Shown: piece after piece, positions 38,307 to 53,225 of the stretch
Layout: every line of letters starts with the position of its first letter
Position numbering within the stretch: the first letter of the stretch is position 1
DNA from: Fibrobacterota bacterium
GTDB lineage: Bacteria > Fibrobacterota > Fibrobacteria > UBA11236
Assembly: GCA_947482115.1 (NCBI GenBank)
Contig: CANKII010000002.1
Coordinates: 310,001 to 374,000 of the forward strand
Direction of reading: 5' to 3'
Length of the DNA: 64,000 bases
The notes under the pieces: generated by a model
The model's input: the letters and a program-made list of their open reading frames with translations, nothing else
The model's database searches: none
What the model was told of the DNA's origin: nothing
Translations under genes and position numbers: made by a program

Positions 38307-39776
38307 TTAAGCCACAGTCTCTTCACAGAGCGAATGATCCTTCGCCGCCAACCGCGAGGTTGAGCCGGTGAGGAATTCATCCACATGTCTTGCGCATTCC
38401 CGGCCTTCGGAGATGGCCCACACCACCAGCGATTGGCCACGACGCATGTCACCTGCCGCGAAGATGCCTTCCGCCGTCGTCTGATAGCTGGCATCCGCTT
38501 TTACGTTGCCGCGCTCGTCGCACAACACACCCAGTCCTTCCAGCATCGCCTTGTGTTCGTGATGCAAGAAACCCATGGCCAGCAAAACAAGATCCGCAGG
38601 CATTTCAAATTCGCTGCCCGGGATTTCAGTGAACTTGGGACCGTTCCATTCCAGACGCACGGCCTTGATGGCGCGAACATTGCCCTTGTCGTCCTTGAGG
38701 AATTCCTTGGAAAGCACCGACCAGTCGCGAATGGCGCCTTCGGCCTGTGAACTCGAAGTGGAAAGCATGCGCGGACCGGGATGCGTCGGCCAGGGAGTTT
38801 CCGGTGTGCGTGATCCGGGAGGCTTGGGAAGCAATTCGATTTGAGTCAAGGATATTGCGCCATGACGAATGGATGTGCCCACGCAGTCGGAACCTGTGTC
38901 ACCACCGCCGATGACCACCACATGCTTGGCCGTGGCCATGATGCTTTCGGCTTCAGGGATTTTATCGCCCGCCACACGCTTGTTGTTCTGGGTCAGAAAC
39001 TGCATGGCTGGATACACACCGGTTGCATCACGTCCTGGAATAGGAAGATCGCGGGCCAAAGTGGAGCCACCAGTTAATACGATGGAATCAAATTCCTGCC
39101 GCAACTGAAACACGGGAACGTTTCCGCCCACGTTGGAGTTGGTCTTGAAGACCACGCCTTCGGCTTCCATCAATTTCACACGGCGTTCCACAACCTTTTT
39201 CGACAGCTTGAAATCAGGAATGCCGTAGCGGAGTAATCCGCCGATGCGGTCTGCGCGTTCAAATACCGTGACCGAATGTCCGGCTTTGTTGAGTTGATCT
39301 GCTGCTGCCAAACCTGCAGGTCCGGAACCGACCACTGCCACGGTTTTTCCCGTGCGGAAAAGAGGCGGTTCGGGTTTGATCCAGCCTTGGGAAAAAGCGT
39401 AGTCGACGATCGAGACTTCGATGTTCTTGATCGTCACCGGTGGCTTGTTGATTCCCAGCACGCATGCGGATTCACAAGGCGCAGGACAAATGCGGCCGGT
39501 GAACTCGGGGAAATTGTTCGTGGACATCAGCGACTTCAGAGCCGCCTGCCACTTTCCGTTGTACACGTGATCGTTGAAGTCGGGAATGATATTGCCCAGC
39601 GGACAGCCGGTATGGCAAAAGGGAATGCCGCAATCCATACAGCGCGCACCCTGTGTTTCCATGTCCTCTTTCGACAACTGAACCGTGAACTCCTCGTAGT
39701 TCTGCGTGCGCTTCTCCACGGGGAGATATTGCGGAGTCTTGCGTTCAAACTCCTTGAACCCTGTTGCCTTGCCCAT
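38307..39776 (-). CDS. gltD: Glutamate synthase small subunit
   Basis: [60 protein letters not shown]. Confidence 0.97.
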   Translation of the reverse strand: MGKATGFKEFERKTPQYLPVEKRTQNYEEFTVQLSKEDMETQGARCMDCGIPFCHTGCPLGNIIPDFNDHVYNGKWQAALKSLMSTNNFPEFTGRICPAPCESACVLGINKPPVTIKNIEVSIVDYAFSQGWIKPEPPLFRTGKTVAVVGSGPAGLAAADQLNKAGHSVTVFERADRIGGLLRYGIPDFKLSKKVVERRVKLMEAEGVVFKTNSNVGGNVPVFQLRQEFDSIVLTGGSTLARDLPIPGRDATGVYPAMQFLTQNNKRVAGDKIPEAESIMATAKHVVVIGGGDTGSDCVGTSIRHGAISLTQIELLPKPPGSRTPETPWPTHPGPRMLSTSSSQAEGAIRDWSVLSKEFLKDDKGNVRAIKAVRLEWNGPKFTEIPGSEFEMPADLVLLAMGFLHHEHKAMLEGLGVLCDERGNVKADASYQTTAEGIFAAGDMRRGQSLVVWAISEGRECARHVDEFLTGSTSRLAAKDHSLCEETVA

Positions 39777-39780
39777 CGTC

Positions 39781-44319
<4,539 letters not shown>

Positions 44320-44458
44320 GACACAACCTCTCCCTATTTAAAGGGGGAAAAAGCAAAAAAGACAAGGCATCGCCAGATTCGATGTTTTTGGGGATCGGAA
44401 ACTGCGGCCGGGAGATATTCTTTTCAGCCGGGAAAAATAAAAAGGATTTCCAGAATAA

Positions 44459-44524
44459 CGACCCCGTCGGGGCATCCCTTGTGGGTGCCCACAAGAGGCA
44501 CCCCAACGCATGGGTCGCCCCTAC
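44459..44524. repeat. Imperfect palindromic element, GTAGGGGC family
   Basis: Minus strand GTAGGGGCGACCCATGCGTTGGGGTGCCTCTTGTGGGCACCCACAAGGGATGCCCCGACGGGGTCG; inner CTTGTGGG/CCCACAAG stem. Confidence 0.85.
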
Positions 44525-45072
44525 AACGTCGCTAAAAAACGGCGGAAATTGTCAGATCCGCCGAACCAAGGTTCTTCCGGTCCCATCAATAATTTTTGGA
44601 GATCGACTTGATAAACTTCCCAAGCGCCAAGTTCCACCTCATTTTCAAGCTGGCCTGCAGCCCATCCGGAATATCCGAGGAATAAACGGAGGTTTTTAGG
44701 GTTTCGGGAAAGAATTTCCTCCAAATCATTCCACGCTCCTCCCAAATGAATTTTGGGGGCGATTTCTGAAGAACCAGCCACGGCTTCCACATCCACTTGA
44801 AGGATTTGTAACTCCACCGGTTGCACGGGACCGCCGAGGTAAACTCGTCGGTTTTTGCCTGTGGTCGCCAAGCCTTTTGGGGGATGTTCAAATAATTCGC
44901 TTAAGGGCATGTGCGAAGGGCGGTTTAAAATCAATCCATATGCCCCGGTGGAACCGTATTGGCAGAGTAAAACTACGGTCGAATCAAAGTTGGGATCACC
45001 CAGGGAATCTTGGGCGACTAAAATGCTGCCTGGAGCCAATCGCTGTTTTTGGGCTTCAGGGTCAAAATCCAA
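44521..45072 (-). CDS. YqgE/AlgH family protein
   Basis: LAPGSILVAQDSLGDPNFDSTVVLLCQYGSTGAYGLILNRPS; stop codon lies in the palindromic element. Confidence 0.93.
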   Translation of the reverse strand: MDFDPEAQKQRLAPGSILVAQDSLGDPNFDSTVVLLCQYGSTGAYGLILNRPSHMPLSELFEHPPKGLATTGKNRRVYLGGPVQPVELQILQVDVEAVAGSSEIAPKIHLGGAWNDLEEILSRNPKNLRLFLGYSGWAAGQLENEVELGAWEVYQVDLQKLLMGPEEPWFGGSDNFRRFLATL

Positions 45073-45280
45073 GGGAATATCCTCGCCATTAGAGCTGTGC
45101 CAATAGTAGAATTCCGTTGTTTGAGTAATATCGGCAAAAAAGTGTACGAAATCGGGATAGTATTCTAAAATTACCCCGTAAAATTTACTTTTTCTCGGAA
45201 ATGCTCACGGATGTCAATACCCCGCCGGATAGGGAACTTTGCAAGCATCCTGACGCCACTGAACCAGTTGGGATTTTAGA

Positions 45281-46789
45281 ATGTTGACCGTTGCGGCGCT
45301 TTACCTCCTTTTCGGCCTCTACGCAGTGGCTTCCATCGGTTTATTCACGTACGGCATTAATTGCTACTGGCTCCTTTACATCTTTCTGCGCAACCGCCGC
45401 AAGGAAGTGATTTATGACCGCCGCCATCTGCGCCAATTTTACACCCAAAAGGGGATGGAAAGCCTTCCCTTGGTCACGACCCAACTCCCTGTTTTCAACG
45501 AAGCCAATGTCATCGAGCGTTTGATTCGTTCCGTCTGCGCCATGGAATATCCTGCGGGTCGCCACGAGATTCAAGTCTTGGATGATTCCACGGACGGCTC
45601 TGAGAAAATCGGCATGGCCTTGGTTGAAGAAATGCGCGCCCAAGGGCATGATATTGTTTTGATCCATCGCACGCATCGCCAAGATTACAAAGCCGGAGCC
45701 CTCAACGAGGGGATGGAAAAAGCGAAGGGGGAATATCTCGCCATCTTCGACGCCGATTTTGTTCCGCCCAAAGATTATTTGTTGCGCACGGTTCCCTTCC
45801 TTTGCATGGATGACGGCGTGGGACTTGTCCAAGCGCGCTGGGGTCATTTGAACTCGCAGGAATCGTCGCTGACATTGGCCCAGAGCATTGGTATCGATGG
45901 ACATTTCGTCATTGAGCAGTCGGCCCGTTCGTGGGGTCGTCTGTTTATGAATTTCAACGGCACGGCAGGCGTGTGGCGCAAAACGGCCATTGAAACTTCC
46001 GGCGGTTGGGAAGGCGATACGCTTACTGAAGACATGGATCTTTCCTATCGCGCGCAGCTCAAGGGCTGGAAGATGAAGTTTGCATATGACGTTGTGGTTC
46101 CGGCTGAATTGCCTTCGGATATCAACGCCTTCAAGTCGCAGCAGTTCCGTTGGGCCAAGGGTTCGATTCAAACCGCCATCAAGTTGTTGCCTCAGGTCAT
46201 GGCTTCGAAAGAAAGCTGGCGCGTTAAGTTGCAAAGTGTTCTTCACACGACTCACTACATGATTCATCCCTTGATGTTGATCACCGCCTTGCTGGCCATG
46301 CCGCTCCTTTACTGGTTTCCGTTCAAGGTGAGCACCAGCGCCTTTGCCGCCCTTTGTGTTTTGATTGTGACCTCTTCGCTCGCCCCTTCCATTCTCTATC
46401 TGGTTGCTCAGCGCATGTCCCGCAAGAATTGGAAGAGCCGTATTCTCTCCCTGCCGACCCTGATGGCATTGGGTGTGGGCGTGGCGTTCAACAATACACG
46501 CGCAGTGACTTCCGCCATCAGTGGCCAGAAGGGTACGTTCGTACGTACACCCAAGGCCGGAGACAAGGCCGTGTTCATGTATAAGTCCAAGTTTCCCTAT
46601 ACGGCAACCATTGAATTGCTACTCGCGGCCTATTGCTTCGTGGGCTTCTTTCATTATACGACGGCGCAAAAATATTTGGTCGGTCCGTTTCTCGGACTTT
46701 ATGCGGTTGGATTCCTTGTCGTGGGGTGCATGTCCATGTTCCATCACGTGAGGAAGCAGATCCTTATGCGCTCTCTGGGCGCGGCTTGA
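45281..46789 (+). CDS. Family 2 glycosyltransferase (cellulose synthase-like), membrane
   Basis: VTTQLPVFNEANVIERLIRSVCAMEYP...VLDDSTDGS...FDADFVPPKDYLLRTVPF...TLTEDMDLSYRAQLKGW...QQFRWAKGS. Confidence 0.93.
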   Translation: MLTVAALYLLFGLYAVASIGLFTYGINCYWLLYIFLRNRRKEVIYDRRHLRQFYTQKGMESLPLVTTQLPVFNEANVIERLIRSVCAMEYPAGRHEIQVLDDSTDGSEKIGMALVEEMRAQGHDIVLIHRTHRQDYKAGALNEGMEKAKGEYLAIFDADFVPPKDYLLRTVPFLCMDDGVGLVQARWGHLNSQESSLTLAQSIGIDGHFVIEQSARSWGRLFMNFNGTAGVWRKTAIETSGGWEGDTLTEDMDLSYRAQLKGWKMKFAYDVVVPAELPSDINAFKSQQFRWAKGSIQTAIKLLPQVMASKESWRVKLQSVLHTTHYMIHPLMLITALLAMPLLYWFPFKVSTSAFAALCVLIVTSSLAPSILYLVAQRMSRKNWKSRILSLPTLMALGVGVAFNNTRAVTSAISGQKGTFVRTPKAGDKAVFMYKSKFPYTATIELLLAAYCFVGFFHYTTAQKYLVGPFLGLYAVGFLVVGCMSMFHHVRKQILMRSLGAA

Positions 46790-47997
46790 TTCGCTACTAC
46801 CCACTCGAAATAAATCTTTGCGGTAAAACCGTCCTCATGGTTGGTGGCGGTTCCGTTGCTGCGCGCAAACTTCCTGAACTTCTGGCTTGTGAAGCCTCCG
46901 TTATTTTAGTCGCTCCGGCCTTGTCCCAAACCGTGCGGCGACTGTTGCCGGGGTTGGAATGGCGGGAAAGAAAATTTCAATCCGATGATGTGAACGGTTG
47001 CGCTTTGGTTTTTGCCTGCACGAATGATCCGGTTGCGAATGCAGAGATATCCAACGCATGTCACAGCGGTGGAATTCCCTGTAATCGCGCAGACGCAGCT
47101 GTGGAAGGCGATTTCATTGTTCCCGGTGTGATTCGCCGTGGTGCTGTGACGGTATCGGTTAGCACGAGTGGTCAGGCGCCTTCATTGACCCGCGATCTCA
47201 AACAAAAATTGGACGCATTTCTTGGGCCGGAATGGGCGGATATTGCCACCAAATTGGCCAATGTGCGTGGGGGCGCCCCGATTGATGGGGCCATCACCCA
47301 TCCGGTATTATTGGTGGGTGCAGGGCCGGGTGATCGTTCGCTGTTAACATTGGCCGCAGCGGATGCGTTGAAGAACGCCGAGGTGGTAATCCACGATCGA
47401 CTGGTCTCGCCGACCATCATGGATTTGATCCCGCAACACTGCCAGAAAATTTCCGCAGAGAAGCGCGGGCATTTCGAATCGCAGCGGCAGGAACACATCA
47501 ATTCGGAAATCATTGACTTCGCCAAAGCGGGGAAGCGCGTGGTACGCCTTAAAGGCGGCGACCCGTTTGTATTTGGCAGGGGATTTGAAGAAGTATTGGC
47601 GCTCGAAGCCGCAGGGATTCCCTGGCGTGTGATTCCTGGAGTCAGCTCTGCGACAGCGGTTCCTGCTTTGGCCGGAATTCCCGTGACGCATCGCGGTGTG
47701 GCACGCTCTTTTGCAGTAGCATCCGGCATGGCCGGTAGCGCCACCAATCAGGACTTCCCGAAGGCCGACACGCTCGTGTTGCTTATGGCCCTGTATCGAT
47801 TGGATGAAATCGTCCCTGCTTTGCTCCGCGCAGGTTATGCATCGGAAACGCCAGTGGCCGCCATTGAAAGTGGTGGTTTGCCGGAACAGCGCGTATGCCG
47901 CACAACTTTGGCTCATCTGCGCGCGGAAACCGCGCGATTGGGATTTGATTCGCCGACCTTGATTGTGGTGGGCGATGTGACCGCATTGTCGGCGTAG
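46786..47997 (+). CDS. Precorrin-2 dehydrogenase/uroporphyrinogen-III C-methyltransferase fusion (siroheme synthase-like)
   Basis: LCGKTVLMVGGGSVAARK Rossmann domain; LLVGAGPGDRSLLTLAAADALKNAEVVIHDRLV; KGGDPFVFGRGFEE. Likely TTG start at 46786 overlapping the upstream TGA; listed 46633 start reads through the GT2 gene. Confidence 0.9.
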   Translation: MIRYYPLEINLCGKTVLMVGGGSVAARKLPELLACEASVILVAPALSQTVRRLLPGLEWRERKFQSDDVNGCALVFACTNDPVANAEISNACHSGGIPCNRADAAVEGDFIVPGVIRRGAVTVSVSTSGQAPSLTRDLKQKLDAFLGPEWADIATKLANVRGGAPIDGAITHPVLLVGAGPGDRSLLTLAAADALKNAEVVIHDRLVSPTIMDLIPQHCQKISAEKRGHFESQRQEHINSEIIDFAKAGKRVVRLKGGDPFVFGRGFEEVLALEAAGIPWRVIPGVSSATAVPALAGIPVTHRGVARSFAVASGMAGSATNQDFPKADTLVLLMALYRLDEIVPALLRAGYASETPVAAIESGGLPEQRVCRTTLAHLRAETARLGFDSPTLIVVGDVTALSA

Positions 47998-48026
47998 GGG
48001 CAGGATAACCCTGCCCCTACGCCGAC
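47988..48026. repeat. Perfect palindrome, GTAGGGGC family
   Basis: Arms GTCGGCGTAGGGGCAGG / CCTGCCCCTACGCCGAC (17 bp), 5-nt loop ATAAC. Confidence 0.93.
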
Positions 48027-48052
48027 CGCATAATGATTGAACCGTTCTACCT

Positions 48053-50170
48053 TTGATTCCCATGTCGAATAAAACCTTTTACGTCACCACGCCCATCTAT
48101 TACGTCAATGACGTGCCGCATATTGGGCATGCCTATACCACCGTGTTGGCTGATGTGCTGTCGCGCTACCACAAGTTGCTGGGCGACGAAGTTTTCTTCC
48201 TGACTGGGACGGATGAACATGGTCAGAAGGTGCAGCAGGCTGCGGAGAAGCGCGGAGTTACACCACAGGCGCATTGTGATGAATATTCGGAACGGTTCAA
48301 ATCCGCATGGAAGGATTTGAACATTGATTTCAACCATTTCATCCGCACCACCGACAAGGCGCATGTGGAGTATGTCCAGCGGAAGATGGAAGAACTTTGG
48401 AATAAAAAACTTCCTTCCGGTGAGAGTCTGATTTATGACAAGGAATATTCCGGCTGGTATTCCACATCGGAGGAACGGTTCTTCTCCGAAGACGAACTGG
48501 TGGATGGAAAAGATCCCATCAGTAATCGCGCTGTCGAATGGATTACGGAGAAGAATTATTTCTTCCGGATGTCGGCTTTCCAGGAAAAACTGATCCATTA
48601 TATCGAAATCGAAAAACCCGATTTTATTCTGCCGGACTTTCGCAAGAATGAAGTTCTGGGATTTTTGAAGCAGCCCTTGCGGGATCTTTGCATCAGTCGT
48701 CCTAAATCGCGGTTGAATTGGGGCATCACGCTACCCGATCCCGATTACGTGGCCTATGTCTGGGTCGATGCCCTTCTCAATTATGCCTCGGCAGTGGACG
48801 GGAAAAAGTTTAAAACGATTGGCAACAATGTTTGGCCTGCCGACTTTCATCTGATTGGCAAAGACATTCTGACGACGCATGCCATTTATTGGACCACATT
48901 GCTGATGGCGTTGGAAATGCCGTTGCCGAAGCACATCCTTGCGCATGGCTGGTGGATGATCGATAATGCGAGGATGAGTAAAACAACGGGGAACGTCGTA
49001 AGTCCGTTGGCGATGAAGGATAAATATGGAGTCGATGCCTTCAGGTTCTTTTTGATTCGTGAAATGACAATGGGTTATGATGCGACCTTTAGCGATGCAA
49101 TTTTCGTTACCAGATTGAATGCAAGCTTGGCAAATGATGTTGGCAACGGATTGAGTCGCGTGTTAAAGCTTGCTGAATTTTTAGAGTTCAAGCTTGATTA
49201 TTCGCAAGATAATTTTAGTGAATACGTCCGATTCGGCAATAGTTCTGCGTCCGCGCAGCCTCAATTATTTGCGTATGAGTCCTTAATAAATACAAGTCGA
49301 GCTGTTATTCGAGAGCTTCCTGGCATGGTGGAAAAGGTGTTCTTGAGTTTCGCATTGGATAGCCATGTCGGGCTTTTTGGAGATTTAAACCGCTATCTCG
49401 AAGTTTCGGCTCCTTGGAAGCTTGCAAAAGGTGGTGAGGTAGAGAAACGACTGCTGAATAATATTTTGTGGCATTGCTCTGAAGCCATGCGTATTGGTTT
49501 CACTTTGCTGCATCCTGTTATGCCGAAGAAAATGGACGAGGCTTTGGCAGCACTTGGTTGGACTTTTGAAGAAAGTCAAAAACAACTAGTCTGGCGTGAT
49601 TCAGGAAGCTTTTCCCTCAAATCCATTTCTCCGTTGTTTCCTCGAATCGACACCAAAACTATTCCAGTTGCAGATGCTCCTGGAAAAACGGAATCTACTG
49701 ATCCTTTTTCTTCCGTCGAACTTCGCGCCGTGAAAATTTTATCTGTGGAAGATCATCCCAATGCTGAAGCGCTCTATGTTCTTCAAGTGGATGCAGGCGG
49801 TGAGACTCGCACGGTTTGTGCTGGATTGCGCAAGCATTTGACGAAAGAAGAGTTGATAGGGAAGATGGGCGTCTTGGTTGCCAATCTCAAACCGGCATCT
49901 CTGCGCGGCGTGATGAGTCAAGGCATGATGCTGGCTGCGGACAGCGAGGGTGGAAAATTATCCCTCGCAAATCCTGAATCCGCGCAACCCGGAGATGCGA
50001 TTACCGCGGAAGGGTTGGAAAGCCATCCCAAGCCTCAAATCAATTTGAAAGATTTTGAAAAGTGCCCGTTGGCCGCAAAGGGTGGAAAAGTCCATTACAA
50101 GGGCAAAGAGCTGCGATCTCCGCATGGAGCCGTGCTGGCGCAGGCTCCCGATGGCGCTGTCGTAAAATGA
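48053..50170 (+). CDS. metG: Methionyl-tRNA synthetase with C-terminal tRNA-binding domain
   Basis: YVTTPIYYVNDVPHIGHAYTTVLADVLSRYHKL; ARMSKTTGNVVSP (KMSKS-like); C-term VELRAVKILSVEDHPNAEALYVLQVDAG. Confidence 0.97.
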   Translation: MIPMSNKTFYVTTPIYYVNDVPHIGHAYTTVLADVLSRYHKLLGDEVFFLTGTDEHGQKVQQAAEKRGVTPQAHCDEYSERFKSAWKDLNIDFNHFIRTTDKAHVEYVQRKMEELWNKKLPSGESLIYDKEYSGWYSTSEERFFSEDELVDGKDPISNRAVEWITEKNYFFRMSAFQEKLIHYIEIEKPDFILPDFRKNEVLGFLKQPLRDLCISRPKSRLNWGITLPDPDYVAYVWVDALLNYASAVDGKKFKTIGNNVWPADFHLIGKDILTTHAIYWTTLLMALEMPLPKHILAHGWWMIDNARMSKTTGNVVSPLAMKDKYGVDAFRFFLIREMTMGYDATFSDAIFVTRLNASLANDVGNGLSRVLKLAEFLEFKLDYSQDNFSEYVRFGNSSASAQPQLFAYESLINTSRAVIRELPGMVEKVFLSFALDSHVGLFGDLNRYLEVSAPWKLAKGGEVEKRLLNNILWHCSEAMRIGFTLLHPVMPKKMDEALAALGWTFEESQKQLVWRDSGSFSLKSISPLFPRIDTKTIPVADAPGKTESTDPFSSVELRAVKILSVEDHPNAEALYVLQVDAGGETRTVCAGLRKHLTKEELIGKMGVLVANLKPASLRGVMSQGMMLAADSEGGKLSLANPESAQPGDAITAEGLESHPKPQINLKDFEKCPLAAKGGKVHYKGKELRSPHGAVLAQAPDGAVVK

Positions 50171-50181
50171 GCCGTCTTGAG

Positions 50182-50231
50182 CCCTGAGCGTAGTCGAAGG
50201 GCGAAGGTCGTTTCGGCTCCGCTCAACGACC
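50182..50231. repeat. Two adjacent palindromes of the TGAGC-N-TCGAA family
   Basis: CCCTGAGCGTAGTCGAAGGG (50182-50201) and reverse-oriented GGTCGTTGAGCGGAGCCGAAACGACC (50206-50231). Confidence 0.8.
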
Positions 50232-50299
50232 GGGCCAAGCCTGCTTTTCTATCTTTCACACCCTGTACAATGAATCCTTGAATCCATAAACGAGAATCC

Positions 50300-51754
50300 A
50301 TGACCGATATGCCCGACAATACCGAACCCGCACCTTACAAGGGCGAAGCACAGGTCACCATCATCGAGCCGCAGCCTCCGCTGCCCGAGTTGACCATTGA
50401 AAGTTTTTCGCCTGCGTTGCAGGATGTGATTCGGAAAAACGGCTGGTCGGATTTGATGCTGGTTCAGAAGAAGGCGTCGCCGTATCTCCTGAACGCCATG
50501 GACATCATCGTCCAGTCCAAAACGGGATCGGGAAAAACCGGCGCGTTCATTTTACCGATGCTCGAGGTGATCGAGAAAAGCCACATGATGCCGCAGCTGC
50601 TCATCATGACTCCCACGCGGGAATTGGCGCTGCAGGTTTATCAGGAAGCCGTGCGTTTCGGCGAGCCGCTGGGCATTCGCGCCGTTGCCGTGTATGGCGG
50701 TGTCGCCTATCAGCCCCAGCTCGATGCATTTCGCAATGGCGTGCATATCGTGGTCGGAACACCGGGCCGTTTGCTCGATCATATTCTCAGCGGTAATCTC
50801 AAGCTGACTTCCGTGCGCGATCTCGTGCTCGACGAAGCCGATGAGTTGTTGTCCATGGGTTTCTACCCGGACATGAAGCGCATCCAGCAATTCATTCCCA
50901 AGGAACGTTGCACCTATCTGTTCTCGGCCACCATTCCGGTGAACGTGAAGCGCCTCGCACAGGAGTTCATGCGCAAGCCGAAGTTCATGAGCCTGTGTCC
51001 GACCGAGGTTTCCGTGTCAAGCATGGAGCACGTCTATTACGTGGTCGATCCGCATGACAAGGACAAGGCGCTGCTTCAGTTGATTGAATTCGAGAACCCC
51101 GAATCCGCCATCATCTTTTGCAATACTCGCCGCGACACGGGCTACATCTACGAATACCTTAAAGCCAAGGGGTTGCGCGTAGGCCAGATCTCGGGCGACG
51201 TACAGCAAAAAGATCGCCAGAAGGTGATGAAGGAACTCAAGACGGGGGCGATTCGCTTTCTCGTGGCTACGGATGTGGCTGCTCGCGGCATTGACATTAA
51301 CGGACTGACGCACGTATTCATGTACGATCATCCAGACGATCCGGAAGTGTATGTGCATCGCGCCGGCCGCACGGCCCGTGCCGGAAACTCCGGTTTGGCA
51401 ATTTCGTTGGTCGGTTTGGTGGAAGAGATGGCGCTGAAGAATACGGCGCGTCAATTCAGCATTCCCTTCGTCAAGAAAACATTGCGCAGCGACAAGGAAC
51501 TCGAGGAAGTGATTCAGGAACGGACCACGGTTTATCTCGAGCAAGCCTATCGCAATTTCAAGCAGTTTGAAAAGACCGGTGCCAAGCGCATGATGCCGCT
51601 GATCGATTCGCTGATCAAGTCCGATGACGAGAAACTGGTGCTGGGTTCCATCCTTCACCAATTCTATTGGAAAACCTTCACGGGCAATGAGGGTGTGGCT
51701 CCGGCAGCGGAAACTCCAATTGAAGAAGAAACCCCCGAGACTCCCGCGACCTGA
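50300..51754 (+). CDS. DEAD-box RNA helicase
   Basis: QSKTGSGKTGAFILPML, TPTRELALQV, VLDEADELLSMGF, FSATIP, ATDVAARGIDI, HRAGRTARAG. Confidence 0.96.
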   Translation: MTDMPDNTEPAPYKGEAQVTIIEPQPPLPELTIESFSPALQDVIRKNGWSDLMLVQKKASPYLLNAMDIIVQSKTGSGKTGAFILPMLEVIEKSHMMPQLLIMTPTRELALQVYQEAVRFGEPLGIRAVAVYGGVAYQPQLDAFRNGVHIVVGTPGRLLDHILSGNLKLTSVRDLVLDEADELLSMGFYPDMKRIQQFIPKERCTYLFSATIPVNVKRLAQEFMRKPKFMSLCPTEVSVSSMEHVYYVVDPHDKDKALLQLIEFENPESAIIFCNTRRDTGYIYEYLKAKGLRVGQISGDVQQKDRQKVMKELKTGAIRFLVATDVAARGIDINGLTHVFMYDHPDDPEVYVHRAGRTARAGNSGLAISLVGLVEEMALKNTARQFSIPFVKKTLRSDKELEEVIQERTTVYLEQAYRNFKQFEKTGAKRMMPLIDSLIKSDDEKLVLGSILHQFYWKTFTGNEGVAPAAETPIEEETPETPAT

Positions 51755-51762
51755 GTATTCCC

Positions 51763-52515
51763 ATGTCCATCAAGATCAAATCCGATCGTGAAATCGCATT
51801 GATCCGCGACTCCTGTCGTTTGACGGCGGAGATTCTTGCACGCGCGGGCGAAATCGTGAAACCCGGAATCACTACAGACGATATCAACACCTTTGTGCAT
51901 AACGCAACCATCAAGGCCGGAGCGATTCCTTCTCCGCTGAACTATCACGGTTTCCCCAAATCCGTTTGTACGTCGGTGAACAACGTGGTATGTCACGGCA
52001 TTCCCGGCAGTCAGGTGTTGAAGGATGGCGACATCATCAACATCGATGTGACCTGTTTGCTACAGGGCTATCACGGCGACGCCTCGCGCACTTACTTCGT
52101 GGGTTCTCCGACACCGAAGGTTCGCAAGTTGGTGGACACCGCCGAGCGTTGTCTGGACGAAGGTATTTCCGTCGCCGTTCCCGGTGGCTACTTCGGGGAA
52201 ATTGGAAACTGCATTCAGGATTTGGCGGACGAAGTGGGTTATGGTGTGGTGCGCGAGTTCTGCGGCCATGGCATCGGGCGCAATTTTCATGAAGACCCTA
52301 TGGTGTTGCATTATCGCACCAAGAATCGCGGCGACCGGATTCAAGAGGGCATGGTTTTTACCATTGAGCCCATGATCAACGACGGCGGCACCGGGGTGTA
52401 CGTGGCAAATGACGGTTGGACTGTGTTGACGAAGGACGGCTCGCTCTCGGCGCAGTTTGAGCATACGGTAGCGATGACCCGCCATGGGCCGGAAGTCTTA
52501 ACGAGGCTGGATTAA
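51763..52515 (+). CDS. map: Methionine aminopeptidase, type I
   Basis: ILARAGEIVKPGITTDDIN, NVVCHGIPGSQVLKDGDIINIDVT, HGIGRNFHEDP, MVFTIEPM. Confidence 0.96.
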   Translation: MSIKIKSDREIALIRDSCRLTAEILARAGEIVKPGITTDDINTFVHNATIKAGAIPSPLNYHGFPKSVCTSVNNVVCHGIPGSQVLKDGDIINIDVTCLLQGYHGDASRTYFVGSPTPKVRKLVDTAERCLDEGISVAVPGGYFGEIGNCIQDLADEVGYGVVREFCGHGIGRNFHEDPMVLHYRTKNRGDRIQEGMVFTIEPMINDGGTGVYVANDGWTVLTKDGSLSAQFEHTVAMTRHGPEVLTRLD

Positions 52516-52583
52516 GTTACGCCGGTCGCTGAGTCCGCTACGGTGGATCAATGCGCGGCGATTAGTCACATCGTTTGGGTATC

Positions 52584-53204
52584 ATGTCTTCTGAACAAAC
52601 TCTTCGCATCACTGAAATCTTTTACTCCCTCCAGGGCGAAGGGTTTCACGCCGGTACGCCCGCTGTGTTTATACGCGGCGCAGGATGTAATCTGGCCTGC
52701 ACATTTTGCGACACGGATTTTTCGTTGAAAGAAAAATTGACTCCGGAAGAAATCATTGAGCGCATTGCGGAATATCCCGCCAAGTTTATTGTGCTAACCG
52801 GAGGAGACCCGACCATTCAACCCGCCGGGTTTCGGCGATTGATCGAACTTCTCCATGAACGCGGATATTATGTCACCATGGAAACCAACGGAACGTCCGA
52901 GGATTCGCTCGGCGTCGATTGGGTCACCGTCAGTCCCAAACTCAGTCAGGGTGGGGAATGGAAGCTGCGCAGTGGAAACGAACTCAAGCTGGTATACGAA
53001 GGACAGGACTTGGGCTTTTTTGAAAATTCCAATTTTGAACATTATTTCCTGCAACCCAAGGAAATCCGCACCGGCAGCTTCGGAAAGGGCGAACGCGATG
53101 TTGCGGCCACGCATTCGGAGTGGAAACGCACCATCGAAGCGCTGCTGGTCCGTCCCCGCTGGAAATTATCTTTCCAATTGCACAAGGAACTCGGCCTTCG
53201 TTGA
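52584..53204 (+). CDS. queE: 7-carboxy-7-deazaguanine synthase
   Basis: TEIFYSLQGEGFHAGTPAVFIRGAGCNLACTFCDTDFS radical SAM; LTGGDPTIQ; adjacent to queC. Confidence 0.93.
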   Translation: MSSEQTLRITEIFYSLQGEGFHAGTPAVFIRGAGCNLACTFCDTDFSLKEKLTPEEIIERIAEYPAKFIVLTGGDPTIQPAGFRRLIELLHERGYYVTMETNGTSEDSLGVDWVTVSPKLSQGGEWKLRSGNELKLVYEGQDLGFFENSNFEHYFLQPKEIRTGSFGKGERDVAATHSEWKRTIEALLVRPRWKLSFQLHKELGLR

Positions 53205-53225
53205 GATATTAATTCGCTGATTGGA

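Noticed and set aside
52521-52533. GCCGGTCGCTGAG after map as a full repeat copy
   Set aside because: Matches 13 nt of the tsf copy, but the rest of the palindrome is missing; only a possible degenerate copy.
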